Shown here: positions 24,990 through 37,300 of the stretch, in pieces
Layout of the letters: each line of letters opens with the position of its first letter
How positions within the stretch are numbered: position 1 is the first letter of the stretch
Assembly (NCBI GenBank): GCA_963969395.1
Contig: OZ017801.1
Span: 19,473,611 to 19,537,610 of the forward strand
Length of the DNA: 64,000 nt
DNA from: Pseudoscleropodium purum
Taxonomy: Eukaryota; Streptophyta; Bryopsida; Hypnales; Brachytheciaceae
Direction of reading: 5' to 3'
Notes under the pieces: model-generated
Seen by the model: only the letters and a program-made list of their open reading frames with translations
Database searches by the model: none
What the model was told of the DNA's origin: nothing
Made by a program: the position numbers and the translations under genes

Positions 24990-25348
24990 CTTTGAAATAC
25001 CTCTAGAACACTAGGCAGGACTGAGACAACAATCATGCGTCCAATAGCATTATTTAATGGACTGGCCAACAAATTATTCCTTTGGGTATAAGAGTGTATA
25101 AGATAAATTGTTTATTAAGAATTATATGATATTTCATATTAAATTCCTTTTTATTCTAGAAAACAAGTGACTTTAGCTACAATACGTTAGACTATTTGAC
25201 CATTCCCAAAATTTCAAGAACCTCTATACTATTTCCCTGGGTTTTGTGAGATGGCGAAATCTAGATCACACTATGTTATAGGTACTTATAACATGAACAC
25301 ATTCAAATGGTTGTAGGTACATATCTACAACTAGGTTCAAGGCTCGTA

Positions 25349-27494
25349 AACTCACTCCTTTGTGCTAACACGCTAGTATTGTTGATTGCCAATTAGACAA
25401 TAAAAAAATAGGCAAATACTGCACAACTCTATTTGACAATGTTTTAACCATGTCTCATAGCAAACAATTTGATAGGTGCTATACAATATAGAAAGGAAAT
25501 CTTAACAAGTGTGAGCTTCCAATTTGTCACATGTCATATAATATACATATCATAGTGATTCATAGATTTTGTTTTTTTAATTTTCATTTAGTTTATTATG
25601 TAGAAAGCCTAAAAAAGAGTTTTAAATAAAAATTGGTATGCCACATGCCAATATAATATTTGGTCCAAAATAGAGTATTATACCCTAAATAATTTAAAAT
25701 CTCGCATGCAGATAAGTTAAAAATCTAGAAGTAATAGAAATTATAAATATTGAGTGAATCGTGCCCAAATTGTCTAAATCTATAGTCATGCATGTAATTC
25801 TTTTTGGTTAAAATATTCTAAGGGAATCCTATTAAGATCCCTAAGTTGATTTCAAAGATAGGTTTCAATTTTCTAGTCAATTCTACAAAAATTGTAGAAA
25901 CCCCAATTATTAGCCTACATGTGCATGAATTCAGGACGAACGAGTGGAAGGCACCTACAACCAAAGTATAGTGTTTCAAAGGTGCAATTACACCAAGAGT
26001 ACAACATTAAAATTAGTTTGTCCAAATTCCTCTCTATATGAAACATTCTTGTTCATTAGTAATTACTAGAGATAGTGGGATTTTATCCTCCTTTTTTGAA
26101 TGTGCAAAGTAAAAATATGAGCTTGCACATCTTTTGTAGAATTCCATGAGATGTTCTATAAAAAAATCTAAAATATTTTAACTCGTAGAAGATCTTCTTT
26201 TAGATGGTCGCCAAAACCTACGATGGAAAATTCATAGGAATTATCTAGGGTGCTATAAAAATTTTCCAAAAAATTGCTATAGTTTTTTTTATGCTAATAT
26301 ATTGCTCCAACAAGTTTTGTTACATTATGACATCCAAAAGTATCCAAACCAATAAGATTCTTCAAAACCAACAAAATTGAAGATGATTTATAAAGTTGAC
26401 TAGCATTTCAGGGATATACAAAATTAGAATGAGCATTAGATGTTTTTTGAGGCCTTTAAAAGACTTCAAATTCCCAGATTGTGGAAAATATGGGAATGTT
26501 GCCACATTAGCAATCTAATGTGGTCAAGAGATTGTCATGTCATATATTATCATTTATTTTATTTAAATTTTCATTAAAAATTACAAAATATTAATTAATT
26601 GATTTTTGAATATTCTTGTCAATAGTAGTTGGATCACTATTTGGAAAATAACTCTAAAATGGTCTTCTACAAGCCTCAAAAAACATCTAATGCTAGGTTT
26701 CAATGATTTTTTCACAAAAGAAAAAGAAGGAGGGTTATGAGAGACTAACGATGTCATTTTGAAGTCAATGGTGCAATTCATTTGTAATTTGGAGTTTTTC
26801 TTCAAAAGTTAGTGTTTTGGATCAATGTGAAAAGTAAAAATTCCAAAGATTAAGATGAAAATCTTAATTAATAAGATTACCTCTAGAAAAATGAAAGGAG
26901 GTGGTTGCCTTGGGAAAGTATTTCAGGGCATTCATTTTCCTCTCAAGTCTCAAAATACCCTTTATTGTTATTTTGACTTTGTTGTGTCCATTTCAGTGGA
27001 TTTTGGTCATTTTTGAACCAACTTTTCAAATAGTTGTTCTTGGGAGCATTTTTACTCCATTGTTTTTGTTTTTTAAGCATTCTTAGAAGGACACCAGGGT
27101 CCCTTTAAAGCTTGTTCTTATATGCACTTGTTTTGGGTTGTTCTTTCACTAACTCGTTGATGCTAATTCATTTTGTTCAATTATATTAATTTTAGAGTTA
27201 CTCCCCTTTGTACCTTGGTAATGCCACTTAGGGAGTCCTCTATTCTTTATTGTTAAGTTTCATACTTTAAATGAGAATTCCTTAAGTGTGAAATCTCCTA
27301 AGAATGTGTTTGTACTAACATGGTTGTACTAATATTTTATATTAATGTGTTGGTACTAAGTGTCTTTTGTTGAAATTTTGGTAATACTTCCCTACTTTCT
27401 TTGTAGATGGCGAAGCTTTAAACCCCCTTGTTTCCAAGCAATTAGATTTTCAAAACCACAGCAAAGCTTTGAACCCTTTGGAATGAGTATTGTT
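25349..27494. other. AT-rich intergenic DNA, no gene
   Basis: Short frames only. Nothing recognisable beyond scattered poly-A and poly-T. Confidence 0.5.
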
Positions 27495-28449
27495 GATCCC
27501 TAAATTTTTTTGACTATGTTTTTACAAAAAATGCTACAAAACTGCCATTTCTAGTACAAGTACCAAATTTTAATAAAATTTAATTTTTGGATACATATAA
27601 CCATATAATCTTATATTACAGTAGTTTGAAAAGATATGGAAAAATTTCAAAATTTTCCACTGTGTAGATTGCAAGATATTAGCATTTGAATTGACAAAAA
27701 TCCTTTTCTTGGCCTTGCAAAAACCAAGTCGTTGCACTTTATAAGGTCAAATTTTTAAGAAAAAATATCCAAAATGTATGAAACTCTTTGGATTCATTCT
27801 TCAAGGCAAGTTGGATATATGCTCAAAAAAATATAGATCATTTGGAATTGTACAACATATAGAAAAAAAATAGTAAGTAGAAAGATGTAGAGAATGAATC
27901 AAAATTCAAAATTATTAAGAATTTAATTATGGAATTGAAAAATGACAATCCCAATAAATTTAATGTTGAAATGAACCATTTACATTCAATGTATTTTTTT
28001 TTCAAAAATATTGAAAATTGAGTTAAATAAAGGACTTCAAACTTTATTTTAGAGTAGAAAATCTATAATTGCTCACAAACTAAAACTCCTCATAACTTTC
28101 ATCTCATTATTCAAAATGGAATAATTCAAATATTTTAAGTATATATAATCTAGAAAATAATTTTTTACATTTAATTTCTTAAGAAAGTGATTTATAAAGA
28201 ATTTTTTGGAGTTACTTGGGTTGCCCGCCAAGCAATGAAACTAACATATCATGCAATAACTTTTTAAACATGTAGTCAAAAGTTATGAAAATTGTTTGGC
28301 CTTAAAGCTACTCCTCAGGCACATATTATGTGAAAATTTCAAAGAAAAAAAATAAAAATTTTGTTCATACTTTGTAGTGAGTTGCCCAAAATCACTATCC
28401 ACCCAAAAGATGGTCATCAAAATACACCATTTGGTCCTTTAGAGGTTAA
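27495..28449 (-). mobile_element. TTAACCCCT-family repeat, inverted copy
   Basis: Read in reverse, this segment is a diverged copy of 62,837-63,660. The terminal word at 28,431-28,449 reads TTGGTCCTTTAGAGGTTAA, against TTAACCCCTAAAGGACCAA at the other copy. A well-kept inner block (about 28,030-28,100) shares GGACTTCAAA, AGAGTAGAAAAT and CCTCATAACTTTC. The outer end near 27,495 is weak. It is non-coding. Confidence 0.6.
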
Positions 28450-31400
28450 AACTACAAGATGTCAATGAGTTGACAATATGAGAAAAAAGAGGTGGTTTGT
28501 GAAGAAAGTGGAGACCTTTTATATTCTTCCCACGGCCTCCTCTTCCTTGTTTTGACCTATAGATCTTTCTAGAATTAATGCTAATTATCATTAATTCCTT
28601 GAAAAAGTCAAACCTCTTGTTAGATCCTATCTAAATTTTAGATAAAAGCTCCAAATGACAAACAAATTGGGCCATTGGCTTTGAAAGGCTCAAATTAGAC
28701 AATTAAGGATCCCAAATCCTACTTCAGAGTCATTTGGATTTGCAAAAGCCAATGAATTGTAAATCCAAGTAAATGTAAAAGTACCAAATGGTGGAATTAG
28801 TACTTTCCAATGAATTTGACTTGCTTGGGTTTTTTGGAAGGTTTATGAAAAGAAAAGAAGAATTCTCTTCAACTTCAATTGAATATTGGAAACTCCTAAT
28901 ATGTTGGTCAAGTTATCAAATACTTTTTAATTCTGCCTAAATTCAGTGAAGCTGCTAGTTTGGATATATGTTGGTGTGAGAATGCCTTGAAACTAGTAGG
29001 GTCACTTCACTAGCACTAAAAATTGTATCTTAATTTTTAATAATATTTTTCCACTACTTGGATAATTTCTAGGAATTTTCATTATTAATAAAAGCAATTG
29101 ACTTTTCATTGAGTTATTTTTTGCATTTTAGAAAAATCCAAAACTTTTTGGATAACTTCTAAGAATTTTTCAAATATTAAGTGAAGACTTATATTCTTAT
29201 GTTGCACTATTCATAAAAAAGTGAAAATGAATTACTTCTTATTGAAAAGAAAATCTTCTAATTAAAAGGGAATTTGACAAACTAATTTTGCCGTTGAGTT
29301 CTTGACATGTTTCTATGATAAAAACACTTTTCTTCAATCTTTGGTCACATTGTCCCTCATATTACTTGAATTACTACATTGTACTATTTGAATGCTAATG
29401 ATAAAGTATGATCTAATTTTCTAGGACTTTGTCAAATTGGATGGTAACCTCTAAATGGACTAAATACTAATATATCTAAGACTAAAGGACTTTCTATTGT
29501 AGACTATGAACTCTTGTTTTAGCCAAATTTGTCAATTGCACTTACAATTGCAGTTTTAGTCTCTAATAGAAATCTTGCAATTATTAGGCCTAGCTATCTC
29601 TCAGACCCTTAACATCTCTCGAACACTTAATGAACTTTTCAGACATTGAATTAAACCCTAGAAATAGATAATTGGAATGTTTCAAATATTTTGAATTTCT
29701 AAGAAGACAAACTACCATGTTAGTAGAGACTTTCTACTAGTTACATTTAAAACACTTTTTTAATGATTTTTTCTCTACAATTTCTAGTAAAACCAAGCAA
29801 AAGCAGAAAAAAGAAAAGCTTGAGACTAGAGTGCCAACTTAGGGGTTCACATAGTTCAACAATAATCAAGCTACAAAAACATATTTCAATCATATGTGTG
29901 TTCAATTTTAACTCTTTACTAGCTATCATAACTTATATTGCTTACTTATGCAATTTGATGTCTACAGTATGCAAAATCATTTGTGAAGGCTTAGGCATTA
30001 TTTGTGAGCATTTTTACATGCTTCAATATATAGAATCAATTACTTTTCTAACATGCTAGTTTTTATGTAGGTGTGGGTCAAGGCTTTTTTTATTGGCATT
30101 ATAGTACCTAATTGTACAAGAAAAAAATAATTTGGCTAAAAAAAAAGCAACAATCGTGAAGTTTTACACCTAAAACTTCAAATTAATAAAAAAATCTTGA
30201 AAAAAATCAACAAAATGTAGATGAATATAATTATGGAATGTAATATTTTCTATCCAATATGTAGATGAATGTTGAAATTTGAAGCATTAATATAACATTT
30301 TATATTGCTACTTTAAAAGTTCATAAAAAATGAAAAAAAACCTTGGTGTAGACACATAGGTTCAACTTCAAATACAAATGTTTGCTGCAATTCTTGGATG
30401 TTCCCATATTTTTAAAGTATATCAAAAGAGGTTTAATACTATTTTGAGGTCTTACATAGAGAATGAGCTTGCTAATTCAATTAATCTTGGGGAATAATAG
30501 ATATGAATATAAGTTCTATGATTCTTTAAATCAATGGTGGCATCAATTAGGATCTATTATGAAGCACGTGAGTGCAACTCTAATAGATAATACAAATAGT
30601 GGTGTACAAGATGATAGTAAAGATGTAGCTCATGATGCATCTTAAGATTTATCACATGAATGTGCCTTCCAACTTGAACCTTCACTTCCGAAGAAGGTCA
30701 AATTCCAAGATCAAGCTCTACTTTATTTTGGAAAAATTGTAGACAATGTGTCATGACCCTTGTGACAACCTTCAACCTAGTTCCATACCATTCTCTCTTT
30801 GCTTCCAAATACAAGCAAGACCATCATCATAATTGCAACATTGTATTGATGAATGATGACTTTCTAAACTACCATAACTAAACAATTACAAGCTTCATAA
30901 CCATAAAGATCACAAGAACAAGTTAAATTTCCTCTCTTCTACTATCCATGATTCTAGACCGAAGTAATAGAGAAGAAAATTTGGAAGGTATAAGAACATT
31001 TGTTCTATATTGTAGAGAGGAGTAGTTATTCATACAATGAATATGAGATTTTCCATCTTCATCCCTATATGATGATGACTGTCTTCTCCAAAAAAACACT
31101 CCAAATTTGAACTTGGATTTGAAATGAAATTTTTTATCACAACAAGAAAAGTCAAAGAAGAATCTAAACCTACAATTTTTATTGCAAATAGACATTGGAT
31201 GAAGGAGAAACAAGTCCTAGAGTTGTAGCCATCAAAATGCACTTTGGTAAACTAAAATTGAATCTTGTATACTTAAATAATTCCCACAAAATCAATACAT
31301 ACTAGGTTGATCTGAAAATTTTACCACACAAACTAGACAAGCAAATTTATATTTTCCAATAATGTTTATTAAATCTAAGACCAGATGCAAAAGTTACAAC

Positions 31401-32199
31401 TTCTCAAAGTTTGCTACAACCCCCAAATGTACAAAGTATGCTCATGGGGAGCACATTGTCAAGGCATGTACCCAAATTTGTTATCATCAACTTGCAGCGC
31501 ACACCCAAACTCTCACTATTGATGAGACACTCCTAGAATCCTAGGGTACGTGCACCACGAATTAAAATGATATAAGCATAAAAAATGGAGAATTTGGTTT
31601 CAGAGTAAAACCAAAAAACATTACTGTATACTAGTTTCACTTACTCTTGAAGTACAATGATACATAACCGGGTGTTTTTTTTAAATGCTAACGTGGCACC
31701 GTTTCATTGGCAACCCATCACCATCACAAGTTGCAACTCATAACCTTCTTTCCTTTCAACTTGCTTCCTACACCTTTGGATCATGAAGATCAAAGGTTGT
31801 GATTGAAAAGTGAACAACTAGTTATATCTGATAACCTACTCACTACTACAACGGCTTGTCAATTATCTAATACATAACCACCTTTGCCATCATAGCCCCA
31901 AGATTGATCTCTCATGACAAACTTCAATCTTGAACTTTAGTAATTTTCTTGAAATCTAAGCAAATTAAGGAAAGAGATACTTAATTTTGTAGGAAATTGT
32001 CTTAGTTTTCATGATTCGAAGCTCGTCCTAGCTCCAATTCGTCAAACATTCATTCACAATTACAACATTTGAATAGTTGTTGCTCAAAGCCTACTCAAGA
32101 TTGCCTACATTATGATCACATTGAAATTCAAATACAACACAAGCACAAAAATGAATTTATACATGAATCTTTGCTCGTATTCGTCCTCATAGTTGTTGT
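28450..32199. other. AT-rich intergenic DNA, no gene
   Basis: No gene, RNA or clear element could be supported here. Confidence 0.5.
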
Positions 32200-32425
32200 C
32201 ACTACAAGAAAACCTTATTTTAGGTAACGGATTGACATCAAAAGGAATAGATTTTAGGTAACATCTAAAGTGACATAAAAAAAACCCGCATATTTTTATG
32301 TCAACAATGATGTTCATTGAGGTTATATTGAACATCATTGTTGATATAAAAGCATGGATTGTTTTTTTCGATGTTACCTAAAATTTGTTCCTTTTGACAT
32401 CAATAAACTTTAGTTTCTTATAATT
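32200..32425. mobile_element. CACTA-type MITE (226 bp)
   Basis: It starts with the exact plant CACTA terminus CACTACAAGAAA (32,200-32,211) and ends TTTCTTATAATT, the reverse complement with three changes. Inner arms (TTTTAGGTAAC and GTTACCTAAAA; TTGACATCAAAAGGAA and TTCCTTTTGACATCAA) are reverse complements around a centre near 32,315 (AATGATGTTCA/TGAACATCATT). No clean 3-bp target duplication remains. Same class as the element at 6,878. Confidence 0.75.
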
Positions 32426-34315
32426 GTTTTAACAAATTTTAGGTCATCAACATGTGATTCCAAGTGCACGAAGTCATCAACATGTAGGGTTTTAGGAATC
32501 AAAGAACATGTTAGAATTTTAAGCCTTGAGAATATACAAGCTTGAAGTACCAGTTTCTAAGATGTTCATGACAGGTTACAAGTGTTCAATACCAATACAA
32601 AGTGTGGTTAATAGTTGCCCTATTGGATCCTAAGAGGTCTAAAACCAAGGATGTGTAGAGACCAAAAATTTCAAAGCACTTCCATTCAAGAGGAGTGTGT
32701 CAAACCAGTGGTTCCTACTTGATATAAGGTAGAACTACTTATTACCGCCCTGATTTGCAAATTGAATATGTTGGAGCCAACCCCAAGAGGGGCACCTATT
32801 TTTCAAAGGTGTGAGCATCTTTCACAAATCAAACCCAAATGGAATTATAATTTTCTAACTAAAATTGTAATTTCTATGATTTTTTGAAGTATTTAATCCT
32901 GAAATTACTAAACTGCTCATAGACTAGAGTCATAAACGTCCCATACCAAACCCATAACCGCCAAGTCAAGTACTAAATATTCACCATCAATGGAGTGACA
33001 CGTTATCCTTAGTTGTCATACAATTTCTGACTTTGTCATAAAATGCTCTGATTTTGTCATAATTAAAAGACTGGATTTGAATGTTTTTTTTTTGTTGGAA
33101 TTGGGTCCAAAGTTAGGTGACGGAATAATGTGGGTCTAGTAATGAAATAAAGTAATGGGTAGTTGTACTATACCCCTCATCTAAAAGCACAGTTTTTTTG
33201 AAATTTTGCATGCCAAGTTAATGTAACAAATATTCATTTTAATGAATTTGACAGTGATTTTTTTAATTAGCAGCATACCGTGCAGAAATCAATGCGACTC
33301 TCACTAGAGCACTGATGCTCTTCTTTCCGATTCGCAAAGTGCTCGAGCGAATTGAACCCCTAAGAAGAGCATGTTCAAATTCCCACGCCGAAGCTATATC
33401 CAACAAAGTATAAAAGTCTAGCAAAGTGTATAAGAAGCCCAGCCAGCTTCATTAAGTTAACAAAAATTTGGAACAACTCTTGTAATTATCTTTCTTTGAA
33501 ACAAAACCTTTGATTTCAAGATTATTGGAGACAGAAGTCCGTCACCAATCCCTTCATTACTTTCCTCATAGCCCAGGTTTGCACTTACTGGAAACTAAAC
33601 AAAAAGCAGCCTGTTGTTGCAAACCATTCTCAACCCTTTTGAATTGATTGAATCCAAGTCATACCTTTTTTCCTTTTACGTGAGTAATAAGAAGGGTACG
33701 TGCACTCACCTCATAGAACAACATCAGAATGTTAATTTATGCAAAGTCAAGGGCTCGGATCCTTCAGTTTTATATTTCACTCAACTAGCTGTACAGTACA
33801 TTGTTTGGTCCGATTTCACATCATATCTATGCATGATACATTGGCACTCGATCGATCTACTATTGGCATTCAAGGCCTCAACCCACTTCACGCATGCATC
33901 CAATTCGCCCCACGAACAAAGCACCGGCTTTGGCAATCCACGCAGGGCAAGACGCTCCAGCCGCGCCGGAGTGCACATTCGCCAGCACGGTCGAGCTAGG
34001 TCACTACTTCCCTCACGACGGCAGTCTCTTCTGCAAATCTCTTCTCTACGAAATGCAAACTGTTTCCATTTCCATTCGCCTGTTTCTTGCTGATCGACCC
34101 CTGCGAGCATCTGACCATCCTTCTCAATGAAGCTTGATGAAGTTAACCGGCTTTTTGGGTGTTGTTGCGAGGCGCATTACAACAGGCTCCGTTCCGTTCT
34201 AGTAGTCGTAATTTCTATATAAATCCTAAGCAGACAGGCCGCACCCTTTCCCACACTCTTCACCTAAACTAACTAATTACATCAGTGACCCCATTCCGTG
34301 GTACTTCATCGATCT
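32426..34315. other. Intergenic region, no gene established
   Basis: About 33,250-34,150 is richer in GC than its surroundings and open in several frames on both strands, but none has a recognisable domain or splice context. It may be the 3' flank of the dioxygenase gene or a lost gene. Confidence 0.35.
34215..34224 (+). promoter_or_regulatory. TATA-box-like CTATATAAAT
   Basis: A canonical plant TATA sequence (TTCTATATAAATCC) lies in GC-richer DNA, about 100 bp from the stop codon of the dioxygenase gene on the opposite strand. If used, it would drive plus-strand RNA antisense to exon 5. No plus-strand gene was identified, so this is only a candidate. Confidence 0.25.
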
Positions 34316-37300
34316 TCAGGAACTCCAGGGCTCCGGCTGCACCTCCAGATACTTTAAGCCGTCCGTGGGAATTTGCCTTGTCACTTGATCGACTCGATAT
34401 TCATTTACAGTGAAGGGCCTGTATTTGAGCGGTCGTTCTTTGGTGACGAGCTCCGGGGCTGCACTGATGGAGGCTTCGTTGTCGATGCCGTAAAAGTAGA
34501 TGGTGGTGTACCGGGACCTGGTTCGGTTGAGTGCAACACGGTGTACAGGACTGTGGAGAATGCCATTCGAAAGCACCTGAAAAACAATGAATCAGGATAA
34601 TTAATCAATTCGCAATCAGTATGAATTCGATGAAGTGCAATACCCAAAACATTCATCTTGTCTGTACTGTACAGTGTCGATAGTTGCAGGAGCATTGAGA
34701 GGTTTACTCATATATGACCATCAATAAGGTGCTTGGATGCATTAGATTCCCCTTGCAATTGTTAAAAAAAAGAATCCGCAACTATCTCATATGCTTACTA
34801 ACGGGAGATCTTCTAATCAGTGCTTGAAATACCCCTTTAGATTCCCCTTGCAATTGTTAAAAAAAAGAATCCGCAAATATCTCGTATGCTTACTAACAGG
34901 AGATCTTCAAATCAATGCTTGAAATACCCCTTTTAGGATACATTCATACCAAGGAAATATCTTGAATTCTTATCCTTTAAAATGGAGGAAATAACCGTCA
35001 CTATGATGAAAAATTGAAAATGCTCAGATTGAAAGGAGGTAGACAGTGAGATTATTTTGACCCTTGATCTTTGTGGACCGTGTATTTTGTCATTCTGGAG
35101 GTTAAAAGAATTCCCACTTTGGTGAGAATATACCTTTACGTACCTCTAGTTTAAGAAAAATTAGTAATTATTTGAAATATCTGTTAATCACACAGTCGCC
35201 ATCCCTTCTGTTTGAGTTCAGAACCACGTCAATAAATAATCGACACCGCATGTACAGTGATTGATATTACACCGAAAAATAAAATTTTTAGAAAAAAGTG
35301 ATCCTGGATTTCTTAGCCACGTGGGTGAAGTATACTATTGATGTATTTAATAGAATATAAGAACATTGGCAAAACATAGTCACATTCTCTCTTAGTTTGT
35401 GACTTTGCGTTCAGATACACGTCTATAAATGGACACTGCAGCAAGTCAACAACCCGGCATGGGCAGGGATGGAGATAAAAAATAAAAACGAAAACTTAAA
35501 AATGGTTTCTTCAATTGATCACAGTGTTCCACTTGTGTTTCATATCCACGTGGGTTCTTCAGAGTAATGACGTTATTATCTAAAGAGGGCATTCAAATGA
35601 TTGTGAGGAAGCTCTCTTCTAATAAACTTGTACTTATCACTCTTGTCAGTGGTCTTGAAATATTTAAAATCTGCTATAGATATTGATAGTATTGATAGTA
35701 GAGAAAGCGACGTTCACGAAAAAGTCATTTTAATATGTTATTCTAATACATAACTCGACAAATTCAGACTATCCGGCGGCTGGGGTTTGTTGTATTTTAT
35801 TCTCACAATGAGATCTATTTCATTCAGTTTGTCCAAAAACAACATCTTCTGCTTCTATTTTCACACAAACGAACTTTCTTTTGCAATAGAAAAGAACAAG
35901 AGACCCGATCGAAGACCAGCCAGGATCAAGGATCTGACGTACACAGACACAAACAATCAGACTTATCTTTCAATGACTCACTCCCCGTCCTCCATGCACA
36001 AAATATATAAAAATCAACACTGAGACCTGTGAAATAATACCCAAGAGGCACTGAGGCAGTATAATATATGAAGTTTAAGGACAAGGAAAAAAACAAAACA
36101 AATTCACTGCCAAGAAGCCAAACTGAGTCTCATGCTCATTCGTCGCAGTTAAAGTACATTGATCACACAATGGCAGGGACATTCATTGTTCAATTTCTTA
36201 TTTGTTTTCAGACCAAGTCGGTCCCTCATTTATTTTACCTACAATTTTTCAATCAACTTCATCATCCCCAAACCAAGAATCCGCTTAATTAATCCTCAGG
36301 AACCTGAAGGAGGGGAATTACGTACTGTAAGGCCCGGAAGTTCGATCGTACCTGCAGAGTGTCGCCCAAGTTGACAACAAAAGTGGAAGCATCCGGTCGA
36401 ATCCCCATCCACGTCCCATCCTTGAGCACCTGCAAGCCGCCCACCTCGTCCTGATACAAAATCGACAGCATCTGGGGATCCGTGTGAGCTGGGATCCCAA
36501 ACACACTGTCGGGCTCCGGACACGCCGGGTAATGGTTCACCTGCGCATTGCAAATGGCTTTCGCAGTTTCCAGTTTCGTGAAGGCGTCACGGGGCAAGCC
36601 CAGGCCTTCAGTCAAGCCTTCCACGATCAGGCGAGAGAGCTCTCGCATCGTCCCGAAGTAGCTCGTCAAGTCGGATCTGCAACCATGCATTACGTCCACG
36701 TCACAATATATAATTCTCAGTCTTGTACGTCTATTAATTCAAAGCGACGAAGTTATGATCTCCGCTGTGTCCTAATAATTCGCAGTCATGATCATATATA
36801 TCAGAGTGTCAAACTTGTGCAAACGTTGTGTGTTCGTGTCCATATGAAAATAATTCTCACTCAGGTGTATTCAGAGTGCACTGATCGAGGTTCAGAAACT
36901 GGAACTATGATCGAATAGCCCTGCCGGATTCTAGTTCATTTGGACCAGCTGCAGGTATGTATGTTTGCTAACTATGTACGTCAATTTCGTTAACTTGGTG
37001 TGATTCTAGATGCCAAACATGGTGCTATTCATCTGCACAAAACTCTGCTCTCGAAACTAGGTTGGTAGGATTCTCAGACATTTTGAGTGCAGAACTTGGG
37101 ACATTGCAACACAAAGATTCAAAAACTAGCTAGAACTCGAGCTGTGGTCGAAGAGTCCGGATTCTAGTTCTTTGAAATACAGGCATTTTTGTTCGCTAAT
37201 GGTCAATTTAGTTCAATTGGCTCGATTCTGGACGCTGAAAACAATGACGTGAGTTCATCTTCGCAAAGCTCTACTCTTGAAACTGGGATTGGTATAGCAG

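Larger units (their letters stand above)
23002..25348. mobile_element. 2.35-kb inverted-repeat unit with ACAAATTGT motif array
   Basis: The left border has TATGAGCCCATGAACCTA (from 23,002) and the right border has the reverse complement of a close variant, TAGGTTCAAGGCTCGTA (25,332-25,348). Within both borders lies ATGTTATAGGTAC (23,061 and 25,273), part of an inverted arm of roughly 100 bp. Between them the 9-mer ACAAATTGT or its reverse complement ACAATTTGT occurs 17 times exactly (23,171 to 24,989), with at least seven one-mismatch copies. There is no coding sequence. The layout resembles a non-autonomous DNA transposon whose transposase-binding repeats fill the interior, as subterminal repeats do in En/Spm and Ac, but the motif is unknown to me. 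No target duplication was identified. Confidence 0.6.

Noticed and set aside
33614..34093. Open frames on both strands in a GC-richer block
   Set aside because: Up to three overlapping frames are open at once with no motif, and none can be joined to neighbours.
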